The notes under the pieces are model-generated. The model had not been told where the DNA came from. It saw only the letters and a list, made by a program, of their open reading frames with translations, and did not search any database. Below are positions 1-8,146 of a DNA stretch of 62,931 nt, piece by piece. The first letter of the stretch is position 1. Every line of letters starts with the position of its first letter. The DNA is from an uncultured Neomegalonema sp. (GTDB lineage: Bacteria > Pseudomonadota > Alphaproteobacteria > Rhodobacterales > Rhodobacteraceae). The stretch spans positions 1 through 62,931 of the forward strand of contig CALKIZ010000092.1 in NCBI GenBank assembly GCA_937995735.1, in the 5' to 3' direction. The translations under genes and the position numbers were made by a program.

Positions 1-141
1 CACGACTTCCATGAAACGGCCTTAGCCCAAGGCGGAAAAGACGAAGGAAAACCCGGACCCCGAAATTACAGCCCCAACTATTACGGCGCTTACGCTCGTG
101 ACCAAGACAACAATAAAATCCACGTCGCTATCCAAACGTAA
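1..141 (+). CDS. VOC (glyoxalase-fold) family protein, C-terminal fragment
   Basis: Reading frame 1 is open from the window edge to a TAA at 139-141 and encodes 46 residues. The segment contains NYYGAYARDQDNNKIHVA, which matches the last strand-turn-strand of vicinal-oxygen-chelate proteins (usual pattern: PNYYGAFVxDPDGHNIE). Such proteins are small metal-dependent enzymes or resistance proteins; the substrate cannot be told from this piece. The N-terminus lies outside the window. It is convergent with the proW-like gene, whose stop is 20 bp away. Confidence 0.7.
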   Translation, partial: HDFHETALAQGGKDEGKPGPRNYSPNYYGAYARDQDNNKIHVAIQT

Positions 142-161
142 AATTAAAAGATCAGTCGCGG

Positions 162-1703
162 CTAATCGCGCTTACCCTGTATCACACGGTTCAAGATCAT
201 CGCGCAAAATAAGATCGCAAATCCTGCTAAGATACCCTGACCGACAGACGAATACTGTAGGGCCTCGAGAACATCTTCGCCCAGACCTTTCGCTCCAATC
301 AGCGAGGCCACAACGACCATTGCAAGGCTGAGCATGATTGTCTGGTTGACCCCTGCCAAGATCGACGGCGCTGCAAGAGGGAGATCAACCTTTGTAAGCA
401 AATACCATTTCGATGCGCCATAAGCGATGGCTGCCTCGCGGATCGACTCCGGCACACCGCGCATTCCAAGGACTGTTAATCTAACGACAGGTGTCCCGCC
501 AAAGATCATCGTCGTTATCACAGCAGCAGGCTTGCCTACACTGAAGAAGGCGATGACCGGGATCATGAAGACGAAAGACGGCATCGTCTGCATAAAGTCC
601 ATAACCGGACGAATAATCGCGTAAAGTTTCGGTCTCCGCGCGCAATAAAGTCCGAGCGGTATTCCAATCACGATAGAGATGCAGGCGGCGGTTCCGAGGA
701 GAGCCAACGTCGTCATTGCCTTTTCCCAAAACCCAAACAGCCCCATGTAGAGAAGAAAACACGCCGATGCGATGGCTCCGCCGATGCCAGCCGATAACCA
801 TGTTAGCAGGACAATGAAACTGGCAATCACGGGCCAAGGCGTCTCAACAAACAGGACTTCGAGTGCATCCAGTACAACGCGAATACCGTAGCTGATCGAT
901 TCAAATATCGTCTGTCCTTGTGTCTTGATAAAATCGAAGAAAGTTTCCACCCATTCGATTGCTTTGCGCCGGATGCTTTGGTCTGTAGGAAAATCCGCCA
1001 ACCACGCTACTGAGCCGGGGAACGCATAATGGACAATGCTTGCGGCGAAAATCAGCAAGACAAAAGCGATGCTGATCCCGGTGCGCCAAGGCGACAATCC
1101 GGACCGCAATGAACGATTAGAGAGCCATTCGGAGAAGCGGTTTTCCAATGCAGGGTTTGCAATAACCCCTTCGATAATTTTCACAATGGCCAGAAAGCCG
1201 AAACCGAATAAAGCGATTGAAAAGGCATTGGCTTCAGCAGTGGCGACTTCGGATTGAATCCCGGCAATGGCGTTTTCTAGTGAGGTAATGGCGCGCTTGA
1301 AGACATCGACATTGGAGGCCCCGCTTTTCTCTGCGGCTTCGAGTTGCTCGTATCGAAAATTGAGTGTGCCTTGAATTTGGCCGATGCGCTCACGGGCCTC
1401 TGCACCGAGATCACCGAATAAGCCGCGCGCAATTTGGATCACGCCGAAGGTTTCTAAAATCGTAAAGGGAAGCGCCCATTTCCAAATGCTTCTCATTCCG
1501 TACCAAATGGGTCCGAGCAAGGCGGCAATCAGATTAAAGGTCCAAGAGAACTTTGCTGTCGAGCCGATCTTATTGAACTGTGCGCGGTAATAATCCGGGT
1601 TTGTCTCAACAAAAGTCCCGATCAACTCATCGCGGTTTTCCGCGCGGGCATCTGCTAATTCATCGGCGCTTTCGACCGTTAGAATGGAGTCGACTTGGTT
1701 CAT
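162..1703 (-). CDS. proW: Glycine betaine/proline-type ABC transporter permease, long form
   Basis: Inner-membrane permease of an osmoprotectant (ProU/OpuA-type) ABC importer. The last ~230 residues are a ProW core with several membrane segments and the EAA loop (REAAIAYGASKW) that docks on the ATPase. At 513 aa it is much longer than E. coli ProW (about 350). The extra N-terminal part has a membrane segment near residues 55-95, a charged helical stretch near 100-158 that looks coiled-coil-like, then two more membrane segments. The ATG overlaps the proV stop by 4 bp (ATGA), so the two are translationally coupled. Betaine, choline or another quaternary amine could be the substrate. Confidence 0.85.
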   Translation of the reverse strand: MNQVDSILTVESADELADARAENRDELIGTFVETNPDYYRAQFNKIGSTAKFSWTFNLIAALLGPIWYGMRSIWKWALPFTILETFGVIQIARGLFGDLGAEARERIGQIQGTLNFRYEQLEAAEKSGASNVDVFKRAITSLENAIAGIQSEVATAEANAFSIALFGFGFLAIVKIIEGVIANPALENRFSEWLSNRSLRSGLSPWRTGISIAFVLLIFAASIVHYAFPGSVAWLADFPTDQSIRRKAIEWVETFFDFIKTQGQTIFESISYGIRVVLDALEVLFVETPWPVIASFIVLLTWLSAGIGGAIASACFLLYMGLFGFWEKAMTTLALLGTAACISIVIGIPLGLYCARRPKLYAIIRPVMDFMQTMPSFVFMIPVIAFFSVGKPAAVITTMIFGGTPVVRLTVLGMRGVPESIREAAIAYGASKWYLLTKVDLPLAAPSILAGVNQTIMLSLAMVVVASLIGAKGLGEDVLEALQYSSVGQGILAGFAILFCAMILNRVIQGKRD

Positions 1704-2773
1704 GACGTCTCCGTCCCTTCGATCACAGTGCGGAGTAAATCAGCGCGGGTAATAACGCCGATACGATTGCCCGATGCATCAACCACTGCAAAAGGTCGCT
1801 CGTCAGCGATAGCATGTTCGATCATTTGACTCAGGTCGGCGTCTTCGGGGAAAGTCTTCGCCGCAGCGTCGAGCGTTCCTCCCGCACTTTCGAAAGCCGC
1901 TATATCTTGCATCACGGCATGAGCGCGCACGACTTTTAATCGTGAGATGCCAGCAACAAAATCTGCGACATAATCATCGGCAGGATTCATAACGATGTCT
2001 TCGGGCGTCCCAATCTGAACAACACGGCCATCGCGCATGATCGCGATGCGGTCTCCAATGCGTACGGCCTCGTCGAGATCGTGGGTAATGAACACCGTTG
2101 TTTTGTTCATCTGTGATGAGAGCTTCATAAATTCATTTTGAAGCTGTCGCCGGATTAAGGGATCGAGCGCGCTGAATGGCTCATCCATCAAAAGAATTTC
2201 GGGGTCAGAGGCCAGCGCGCGTGCCAACCCGACGCGCTGTTGCATCCCACCGGAAAGCTCGTGCGCGAACTTATTGCCCCAGCCGGTTAGCTCTACCATG
2301 TCAATGGTGCGTTCGGCGATTTCGAGACGGTCGTTCTTATTGATGCCTCTGATTTCGAGAGGTAGCGCGACATTATCCACGACTGAGCGATGCGGCATAA
2401 GGGCGAAGTTTTGAAAGACCATCGCAATATGCTCGTTACGATATTTTCGTAGCGCTGCAGGTCTCATCGCCATAATATCTTGGCCGTTGACGATGATCTT
2501 GCCAGCCGTCGGTTCCAACAGGCGGTTGATATGGCGAACAAGGGTTGATTTTCCGCTGCCGGATAGACCCATGACGCAAAAAATCTCACCGGGACGGACG
2601 TTCATACTGGCATCCGCGACGCCGATAACGCAGCCATGCTTTTCTAAGACTGCTTTTTTTGACAATCCGTTTTGTTGGATGTCTTTTAAAGCGATTCCGG
2701 CTTTGTCACCGAAAATTTTCCAGACGCCATCAATTTCGATTGCGTATTCTGAAGTGTCAGGTGAACCGTTCAC
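1700..2773 (-). CDS. proV: Glycine betaine/proline-type ABC transporter ATP-binding protein
   Basis: 357-aa cytoplasmic ATPase powering the importer with the adjacent proW and proX genes. Visible motifs: Walker A GLSGSGKS, the signature LSGGMQQRVGLARAL, Walker B ILLMDEPFSALD and the H-loop ITHDLDEA. The family-typical insert before Walker A (a segment with LEKHGCVIGVADAS) is present. A CBS-type regulatory region follows at the C-terminus (about residues 280-350, ending VVDASGNRIGVITRADLL). In this family such regions can sense ionic strength. Transcription order is proX, proV, proW. Confidence 0.92.
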   Translation of the reverse strand: MNGSPDTSEYAIEIDGVWKIFGDKAGIALKDIQQNGLSKKAVLEKHGCVIGVADASMNVRPGEIFCVMGLSGSGKSTLVRHINRLLEPTAGKIIVNGQDIMAMRPAALRKYRNEHIAMVFQNFALMPHRSVVDNVALPLEIRGINKNDRLEIAERTIDMVELTGWGNKFAHELSGGMQQRVGLARALASDPEILLMDEPFSALDPLIRRQLQNEFMKLSSQMNKTTVFITHDLDEAVRIGDRIAIMRDGRVVQIGTPEDIVMNPADDYVADFVAGISRLKVVRAHAVMQDIAAFESAGGTLDAAAKTFPEDADLSQMIEHAIADERPFAVVDASGNRIGVITRADLLRTVIEGTETS

Positions 2774-2810
2774 GGATTTTCCAGAAAATAAATGTTTTGG
2801 CGAAAGGTTC

Positions 2811-2843
2811 TAATAGACCGAAACCGGCAGGCTCCGGTCTATT
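2811..2843. repeat. Inverted repeat between proX and proV
   Basis: A perfect 10-bp inverted repeat (taatagaccg at 2811-2820, cggtctatta at 2834-2843) with a 13-nt loop lies in the 84-bp gap between the binding-protein gene and the ATPase gene. No T-run follows on the transcribed strand. It is therefore better read as an mRNA-stabilising or attenuating hairpin favouring proX expression than as a full terminator. Confidence 0.55.
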
Positions 2844-2857
2844 ATCAAAATCATTGC

Positions 2858-3904
2858 TTATTTGATCAGGGCTTCAAGTTCGCTGAGGCGCGCTTGAAGA
2901 GCTTTGATCTCTTTAGCGATGTCGTCTTTGGACATGCTGCTGCCACCGCCGAGACCGAGCCATTCATCAACACGATCACTATTGGCTGCGACCCAAGCTT
3001 TAGCAACGTCAGCCGCATCTTTGCCGCCCTCAATTTCGAATGCGAAATTTGACACATCATCGCCGTTCAGCGCGATGTTTTTCACCAAATCCGCAATCGC
3101 TGGTGAGCGTTCAGCGAGTGAGTTCGAATAGGCAATCTGCACTTGCTTTAGAGCATCCTCGGTTTGAACCTTGGAGTTCTCAAACCAATCTGGGTCTTCA
3201 CTTGGTTGAAGCGCTTTATATTTCGAAGCGTCAAAGGCAGGCTCTTCCAAACGAACGATGTCGTGCTGGAACCAGATGGCGTGCGGCGAATAGCAGTAAA
3301 ATGCGTAGCCGATGCCTTTTTTGATCGAGTCGCCAACGGTTGCTGTCATGACGGACTGATCCGCACGAATTGGCTCCATGAACGGCATCAGGCCATAATC
3401 GCGAACTTTAACCTGATTGACATTGGCCGAGGCCCAACCGGGTGCGCCGATCCAGATTTCACCTTTTCCGTTACCGTCGCTGTCCATCAGCTCCGCGATT
3501 TCCGGACGGGCAAGATCAAAAATTGAAGTCACGCCGTTTTTCTCGGAAAATTCTTTTGATACGCAAAAGCTCTGTTTGCCTTCATAGGAATTTTTTGAAA
3601 GCGATACGTTCCCCGTGCCATCAACATATTTATCGGTGAAACTTTTTTGGTTTGGTAACCACACATCAGGGTGAATGTCGATATCACCTTTCCCGGCATC
3701 CATCGCAGCAAAGATCGCTGCATTATTGCCCGGGACGAGATTTGCTTCGCCGCCGATTCTGGAAACGACGATTTCTTGTACAAGATGTGCAATCGCTTGA
3801 GCGCCGGTCCAAGAGGGTGCGCCGATATTGATTTTTTCAGCCGCAAAAGCAGGTGCGGCGGTCGTGATGGCAACAGCGCAAACAGCGCCAAGGAATCTAT
3901 TCAT
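2858..3904 (-). CDS. proX: Glycine betaine-type ABC transporter substrate-binding protein
   Basis: Periplasmic binding protein of the OpuAC/ProX class, 348 aa from the chosen start. That ATG at 3904 is preceded by GGGGAG and begins a clear signal peptide (cleavage near AFA-AEK); an upstream in-frame start would add 56 residues with no signal sequence. The mature part has family hallmarks such as GAPSWTGAQAIAHLV and DIDIHPDVWLPNQ. It ends in a short helical stretch (AKEIKALQARLSELEALI) that could form a coiled coil. First gene of the proXVW operon. Confidence 0.88.
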   Translation of the reverse strand: MNRFLGAVCAVAITTAAPAFAAEKINIGAPSWTGAQAIAHLVQEIVVSRIGGEANLVPGNNAAIFAAMDAGKGDIDIHPDVWLPNQKSFTDKYVDGTGNVSLSKNSYEGKQSFCVSKEFSEKNGVTSIFDLARPEIAELMDSDGNGKGEIWIGAPGWASANVNQVKVRDYGLMPFMEPIRADQSVMTATVGDSIKKGIGYAFYCYSPHAIWFQHDIVRLEEPAFDASKYKALQPSEDPDWFENSKVQTEDALKQVQIAYSNSLAERSPAIADLVKNIALNGDDVSNFAFEIEGGKDAADVAKAWVAANSDRVDEWLGLGGGSSMSKDDIAKEIKALQARLSELEALIK

Positions 3905-4163
3905 TTGTTTCTCCCCGTTTTTGTTCCGGCAAGCTGAACCTAAATGCTCTGAGTTATCCAGTATTTTTTCGCCGTATCGAATAAGCTGGTAAAAATAACC
4001 GGTTTTGTCGTTCTTTTTCGATTTTCTTACCGCGTCGCAGAGAAACAATCGGCATAGCCAGACAGACGGCAAGGTTATCCGACCGCTCTTAAAGCACTCT
4101 TCCCTTGCAACTTAACAAGATTTTGGGCTGTGTGATCGGGAGACAAGATCATAGGGAATTGGT

Positions 4164-5183
4164 ATGTCGCCCGTTGAACGCCTGACAACAAATCTACGAC
4201 GTTTTCCTAAAGTAGATATTGCGCATCTTCCCACGCCACTCGAAAAATTGAGCAACCTGGGTGAAGACCTCGGTTTGTCGCTGTTTGTGAAGCGCGACGA
4301 TTGTACGGGGTTCGCTTTTGGGGGAAATAAAGTCCGGCAGCTTGAGTATTACATCGGTGATGCGAAGGCGAAACATGCGGATACGGTTTTAATTACAGGG
4401 GCTGTTCAATCAAATTTTGTCAGGACGGCTGCAGCGATGGCGCGGCGCTTTGGAATGCAATGTCATATCCAGCTCGAGGAACGTGTGAGCGGTGCAGGCG
4501 ATCTGTATCGTTCAAATGGAAATGTGCTTCTTGACCGGTTGCTCGGCGCAACGATCCATACTTTTCCGGTTGGTGAAGACGAGTCCGGGGCGGATAAAGT
4601 TCTGTATCAACTTGCCGAAGATTTGCACGGGCAAGGCCGCCGCCCTTACGTGATTACACTGGGGACTGACCATCCGCCGCTTGGGGCACTTGGCTATGTC
4701 GAGTCAGCTTTAGAGTACAATGTGCAAATTCAAGACATGGCCCCGTTTGATGCTATTGTTGTTGGCTCTGGTAGTGCATCAACGCATTCCGGTTTGCTTT
4801 ATGGATTAAGGGCCATCGGCGATCAGACACCCGTGATTGGCATTTGTGTTCGCCGCGCCGCGACTTTGCAAAAGCCTCGCGTTGAAGGCCGTGTTGATGA
4901 CATTGATGATCTGCTTGGTACACATGATACCGTTCAACATGATGATGTGCGGCTTTTCGATGGAGCGCTTGCACCCGGTTATGGCAAGCTCAATGACATA
5001 ACGCGCCGGGCAATTCTGGATACTGCTGGCCGCGAAGGGTTGTTTCTTGATCCAACCTATACCGGTAAAGTCATGGGTGGATTGATGATGCTTGCCGAGA
5101 GTGGCGAGCTTTCTGGTAAGCGGGTTCTGTTCTGGCATACAGGTGGGCAACCGGGTCTTTTTGCCTATGCCGATCAACTATAA
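4164..5183 (+). CDS. D-cysteine desulfhydrase / L-cysteate sulfo-lyase family PLP enzyme
   Basis: 339-aa fold-type II PLP enzyme of the ACC deaminase/D-cysteine desulfhydrase family. The Schiff-base lysine is predicted at K56 in FGGNKVRQLE; ITGAVQSNFVRTAAAMA is the phosphate/substrate loop seen in this family. Members deaminate D-cysteine or ACC, or cleave L-cysteate to pyruvate, ammonia and sulfite (CuyA). Which one applies cannot be decided from sequence. An osmolyte-type transporter runs divergently from a shared 259-bp gap. A start with AGGG upstream supports ATG 4164. Confidence 0.8.
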   Translation: MSPVERLTTNLRRFPKVDIAHLPTPLEKLSNLGEDLGLSLFVKRDDCTGFAFGGNKVRQLEYYIGDAKAKHADTVLITGAVQSNFVRTAAAMARRFGMQCHIQLEERVSGAGDLYRSNGNVLLDRLLGATIHTFPVGEDESGADKVLYQLAEDLHGQGRRPYVITLGTDHPPLGALGYVESALEYNVQIQDMAPFDAIVVGSGSASTHSGLLYGLRAIGDQTPVIGICVRRAATLQKPRVEGRVDDIDDLLGTHDTVQHDDVRLFDGALAPGYGKLNDITRRAILDTAGREGLFLDPTYTGKVMGGLMMLAESGELSGKRVLFWHTGGQPGLFAYADQL

Positions 5184-5199
5184 AGGCCGTGAAGTAAGT

Positions 5200-5961
5200 A
5201 TGGCATATTCAACACTTGCATACACGCGGAAGGGAGATGGCAAGGTAATTGTCTTCGTTCATGGGTATTTTGGCGGAGCAGGACATTGGACAGATCAGAT
5301 CGCTTATTTCAGCAAGAATTACGATGTGATCGCGCCGAACCTTGCGGGATTCGGAGACAGCGCACACCTGACCGCGCCCGAGCGGATTGAAGGACATGCG
5401 GCTTTGATTTGGCAGATGCTAGATAGCCTTGGTGTCGATGAGATTTATCTACTCGGGCATTCGATGGGTGGCATGATCGTGCAGCAGATGACGGCAATGC
5501 AGCCCGCCCGGATTTCTAAACTCGTTGCGTACGGTACAGGACCCGTTGGCAGTTTGCCGGGGCGATTTGAAACACTCGACGAGTCGCGGCGCCGTATTGT
5601 CGAAGAGGGAACAGAAGCCACGATGCGACGGATTGCTGCGACATGGTTGGTCGATGGTAAATCATCAAAAGGCTATAGGGCGTGTCTCGCGGAAGGAATA
5701 AAAGGAACGCAGCAAGCTGCCCTTGCCAGCCTTGATGCGTGGGAACATTGGAACGGTGTCGATGCATTGCCGAATATAATGGTCCCGTCACTGGTTGTCT
5801 GGGGCGATAAAGATCGCTCTTATCCACGCAGCCAAATTGATGCGCTGCTTGCGGGCATTCCTAATAGCCGATTGGCGTTGATGCCGGGTTGCTCTCATGC
5901 GGCTCATCTGGACGACCCGGATCAATTTAATGCTTTGCTTGACCCGTTTTTTGCAGAGTGA
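5200..5961 (+). CDS. Alpha/beta hydrolase
   Basis: 253-aa hydrolase with a complete triad layout: oxyanion-hole motif HGYFGG, nucleophile elbow GHSMGG, acid residue in VVWGDKDRSYP and histidine in CSHAAHL. The substrate is unknown. The start is uncertain. ATG 5200 (MAYSTLAY) gives a standard-length protein; ATG 5167 would overlap the preceding PLP gene by 17 bp. Neither has a strong ribosome-binding site. It is probably co-transcribed with the PLP enzyme. Confidence 0.8.
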   Translation: MAYSTLAYTRKGDGKVIVFVHGYFGGAGHWTDQIAYFSKNYDVIAPNLAGFGDSAHLTAPERIEGHAALIWQMLDSLGVDEIYLLGHSMGGMIVQQMTAMQPARISKLVAYGTGPVGSLPGRFETLDESRRRIVEEGTEATMRRIAATWLVDGKSSKGYRACLAEGIKGTQQAALASLDAWEHWNGVDALPNIMVPSLVVWGDKDRSYPRSQIDALLAGIPNSRLALMPGCSHAAHLDDPDQFNALLDPFFAE

Positions 5962-6068
5962 ATTTCTACAGTTTTGAGACGACGCATATTAGCGTAACCG
6001 CCAGACTCCAGCTCTGACTTGCCAAGGGCAGCCATTCGAGTTTCAATAGCACAGGGGGAGGGGCTATT

Positions 6069-7289
6069 GTGCAAAAATGGTTTGATGATCCGGGCGAAAA
6101 AAACCTCGCCACAGGAATGCACCGGGTGTGCTCGGCAAAGAATACGATTGATAAAATTCTAAAGCAAAAGCACCGCTTCGGTATCACCCGACTTGCGAAT
6201 ATCACCGGGCTGGATCGGGTTGGTGTGCCGGTCACACTTGCGATACGCCCGAACTCCCGGTCAGTGGCGGTTTCTCAAGGTAAAGGGATGACGCTGGATC
6301 ATGCTAAGGCTTCGGCATTGATGGAATCCGTTGAGATTTGGCACGCTGAGACGTTCGACAAGCCGTTGATCTATTCCAGCTTCGCAGATTTATCGGATAG
6401 ACACTCAACCATCAATGTCGGACGCCTTCCCGAAACAAATAATGTCGTGTTCACCGATACCCTTCGCATTCTTTGGGCTGAGGCATTCGAGTTAAACAGT
6501 GGCGAAACCCGCTTGGTTCCATACGATATGATTCACACGGATTATACCGATGCTGAAATTCCCGGACATGGCTGTGTTCCATGCAGCACGAATGGTCTTG
6601 CGTCCGGCAATCATATTCTCGAAGCGATTTGTCACGGCATCTGCGAAGTCATTGAACGGGATGCGCTGTCCGTTTGGGAGGCAGCGCGTAAAAATGGAAC
6701 GAAGATGCGAAGGGTTGCTGCAAGTAGCGTTGAGGACACGGACTGTGAAAAGCTGTTGGCATTATTCGCGACTGCACATTTAGATTGTTATATTTGGAAC
6801 ATGACCACCGACATCGGGATCGCGACCTTTACAGTTGTTATCCGCGAACAGGGCGGGGTGGCAGGGCATCTTGGGCTTGGCTCAGGCGCTCATTTGGATC
6901 GCGGAATTGCCTTGCGTCGTGCGCTAACTGAGGCAGCGCAAACGCGCCTGAACTATATCAGCGGATCGCGCGATGATCTGATGGCGGCAGAATATGCTCA
7001 TGAAGGCGTGTTCCAGAAAAATCAGGCTTTCGAAGAACTTGTAAGTGCGCCGTCTGATAGCATTGATTTTTCCGATGTCCCGACAAGAATGAATCCTGTT
7101 CTGCGTGATGACTTGGATCATCTTTTAGCGCATTTGAATTCAGCAGGCATTGAAGAGGTTGGCGTGATTGATCTAACCCGCGAGGCCATCGCTATCCCTG
7201 TTGTCCGTGTAATCATTCCCGGTCTTGAAGCGCCACATGATGATAGCTCTTATGTTCCGGGACAGCGTGCTCGGGAGCTTGCGATATGA
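6069..7289 (+). CDS. YcaO-domain protein, TfuA-partnered type
   Basis: 406-aa YcaO enzyme. YcaO proteins use ATP to activate a peptide-backbone amide, giving azolines or, with TfuA, thioamides. Family motifs are visible: ALMESVEIWHAE (about 84-95), the STNGLASGN loop (173-181) and ICEVIERDALSVWE (191-204), which carry ATP/Mg-binding acidic residues. The C-terminus lacks the proline-rich tail usual in azoline-forming YcaOs. No E1-like partner or FMN dehydrogenase gene is near. GTG start at 6069 follows GGGGGAGG at good spacing. Its end overlaps tfuA by 4 bp. With the neighbours it forms a candidate RiPP locus. Confidence 0.88.
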   Translation: MQKWFDDPGEKNLATGMHRVCSAKNTIDKILKQKHRFGITRLANITGLDRVGVPVTLAIRPNSRSVAVSQGKGMTLDHAKASALMESVEIWHAETFDKPLIYSSFADLSDRHSTINVGRLPETNNVVFTDTLRILWAEAFELNSGETRLVPYDMIHTDYTDAEIPGHGCVPCSTNGLASGNHILEAICHGICEVIERDALSVWEAARKNGTKMRRVAASSVEDTDCEKLLALFATAHLDCYIWNMTTDIGIATFTVVIREQGGVAGHLGLGSGAHLDRGIALRRALTEAAQTRLNYISGSRDDLMAAEYAHEGVFQKNQAFEELVSAPSDSIDFSDVPTRMNPVLRDDLDHLLAHLNSAGIEEVGVIDLTREAIAIPVVRVIIPGLEAPHDDSSYVPGQRARELAI

Positions 7290-8044
7290 TCGTTTTTGCT
7301 GGTCCATCGATTGTTGGTGTGAACATTCCCGATGAGATTGATCTTCGTCCACCTGCCAAGCAAGGTGACATTTATCTGGCCACCCTCGATAGCCCCGAGC
7401 CAATCGGATTGATTGATGGTTATTTTGAAGGTGTACCGGCAGTTTGGCACAAAGAAATCTTATGGGCGCTGGCGCATGGCATTCCGGTACTCGGGGCGTC
7501 GAGCATGGGGGCTTTACGGGCCGCTGAACTCGATCACTTCGGGATGATTGGCGTCGGCAGAATTTATGAAGGCTACCGTGATGGCATTTATGAAGATGAT
7601 GATGAAGTGGCGCTTCATCACGCGCCGTCTGAGGTCGGATATGCACCTCTGAGCATCGCGATGGTCAATATCAGAACGACAATAGATAAAGCCATTGTAG
7701 GAGGTGTTGTCTCCGTTGAGCAGGGCGCTCACATTATTACAAAAGCAAAAGCGCTCTATTATGGGGAACGCAATTGGAAGCGTATTTTGCTGGATGCGCC
7801 GCCAGAATCTGCGAGCGTCCTCGAAGAATGGTTGCCGGCGAACGAAGTCGATCAAAAGCAGATTGATGCCGTTGTCTTGCTGAATCGTATGATGAGAAAT
7901 GACGTTACAACCCCCTCAGTCACCGACGTCTCAAGTTTTGATTTTGAACATACCCGCCTTTGGGACAATGCAGTGCCGCGCTGGCAATCAGCGGTGATAC
8001 AAAAAGATCGCTCATCGGACTTGCATCTTTTGGGTGATGACTGA
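7286..8044 (+). CDS. TfuA-like protein
   Basis: 252-aa protein matching the TfuA-like core first known from trifolitoxin synthesis: an N-terminal VFAGPSI, then GVPAVWHKEILWALAHGI and the strongly conserved GASSMGALRAAEL followed by MIGVGRIYEGYRDG. TfuA proteins partner YcaO in thioamide installation on peptides, including thioviridamide- and thiovarsolin-type pathways. ATG overlaps the YcaO stop (ATGA), so equimolar expression is likely. Cytoplasmic; no signal or membrane segment. Confidence 0.88.
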   Translation: MIVFAGPSIVGVNIPDEIDLRPPAKQGDIYLATLDSPEPIGLIDGYFEGVPAVWHKEILWALAHGIPVLGASSMGALRAAELDHFGMIGVGRIYEGYRDGIYEDDDEVALHHAPSEVGYAPLSIAMVNIRTTIDKAIVGGVVSVEQGAHIITKAKALYYGERNWKRILLDAPPESASVLEEWLPANEVDQKQIDAVVLLNRMMRNDVTTPSVTDVSSFDFEHTRLWDNAVPRWQSAVIQKDRSSDLHLLGDD

Positions 8045-8146
8045 TCTATCGAATAGCGGTATAAGTGTGTTGGTCTTCTTGTTTAGAGGGCGATTAGATT
8101 TTGCTTAAGCGGTCTTGGCGACACTTGTGCCCCAAGCGCGCTTTGA

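Noticed and set aside
6069-8044. YcaO as a classical azole (TOMM) or ribosomal-protein-S12-type YcaO
   Set aside because: No E1-like partner or FMN dehydrogenase is present, and the 4-bp overlap with tfuA points to the TfuA-linked type.
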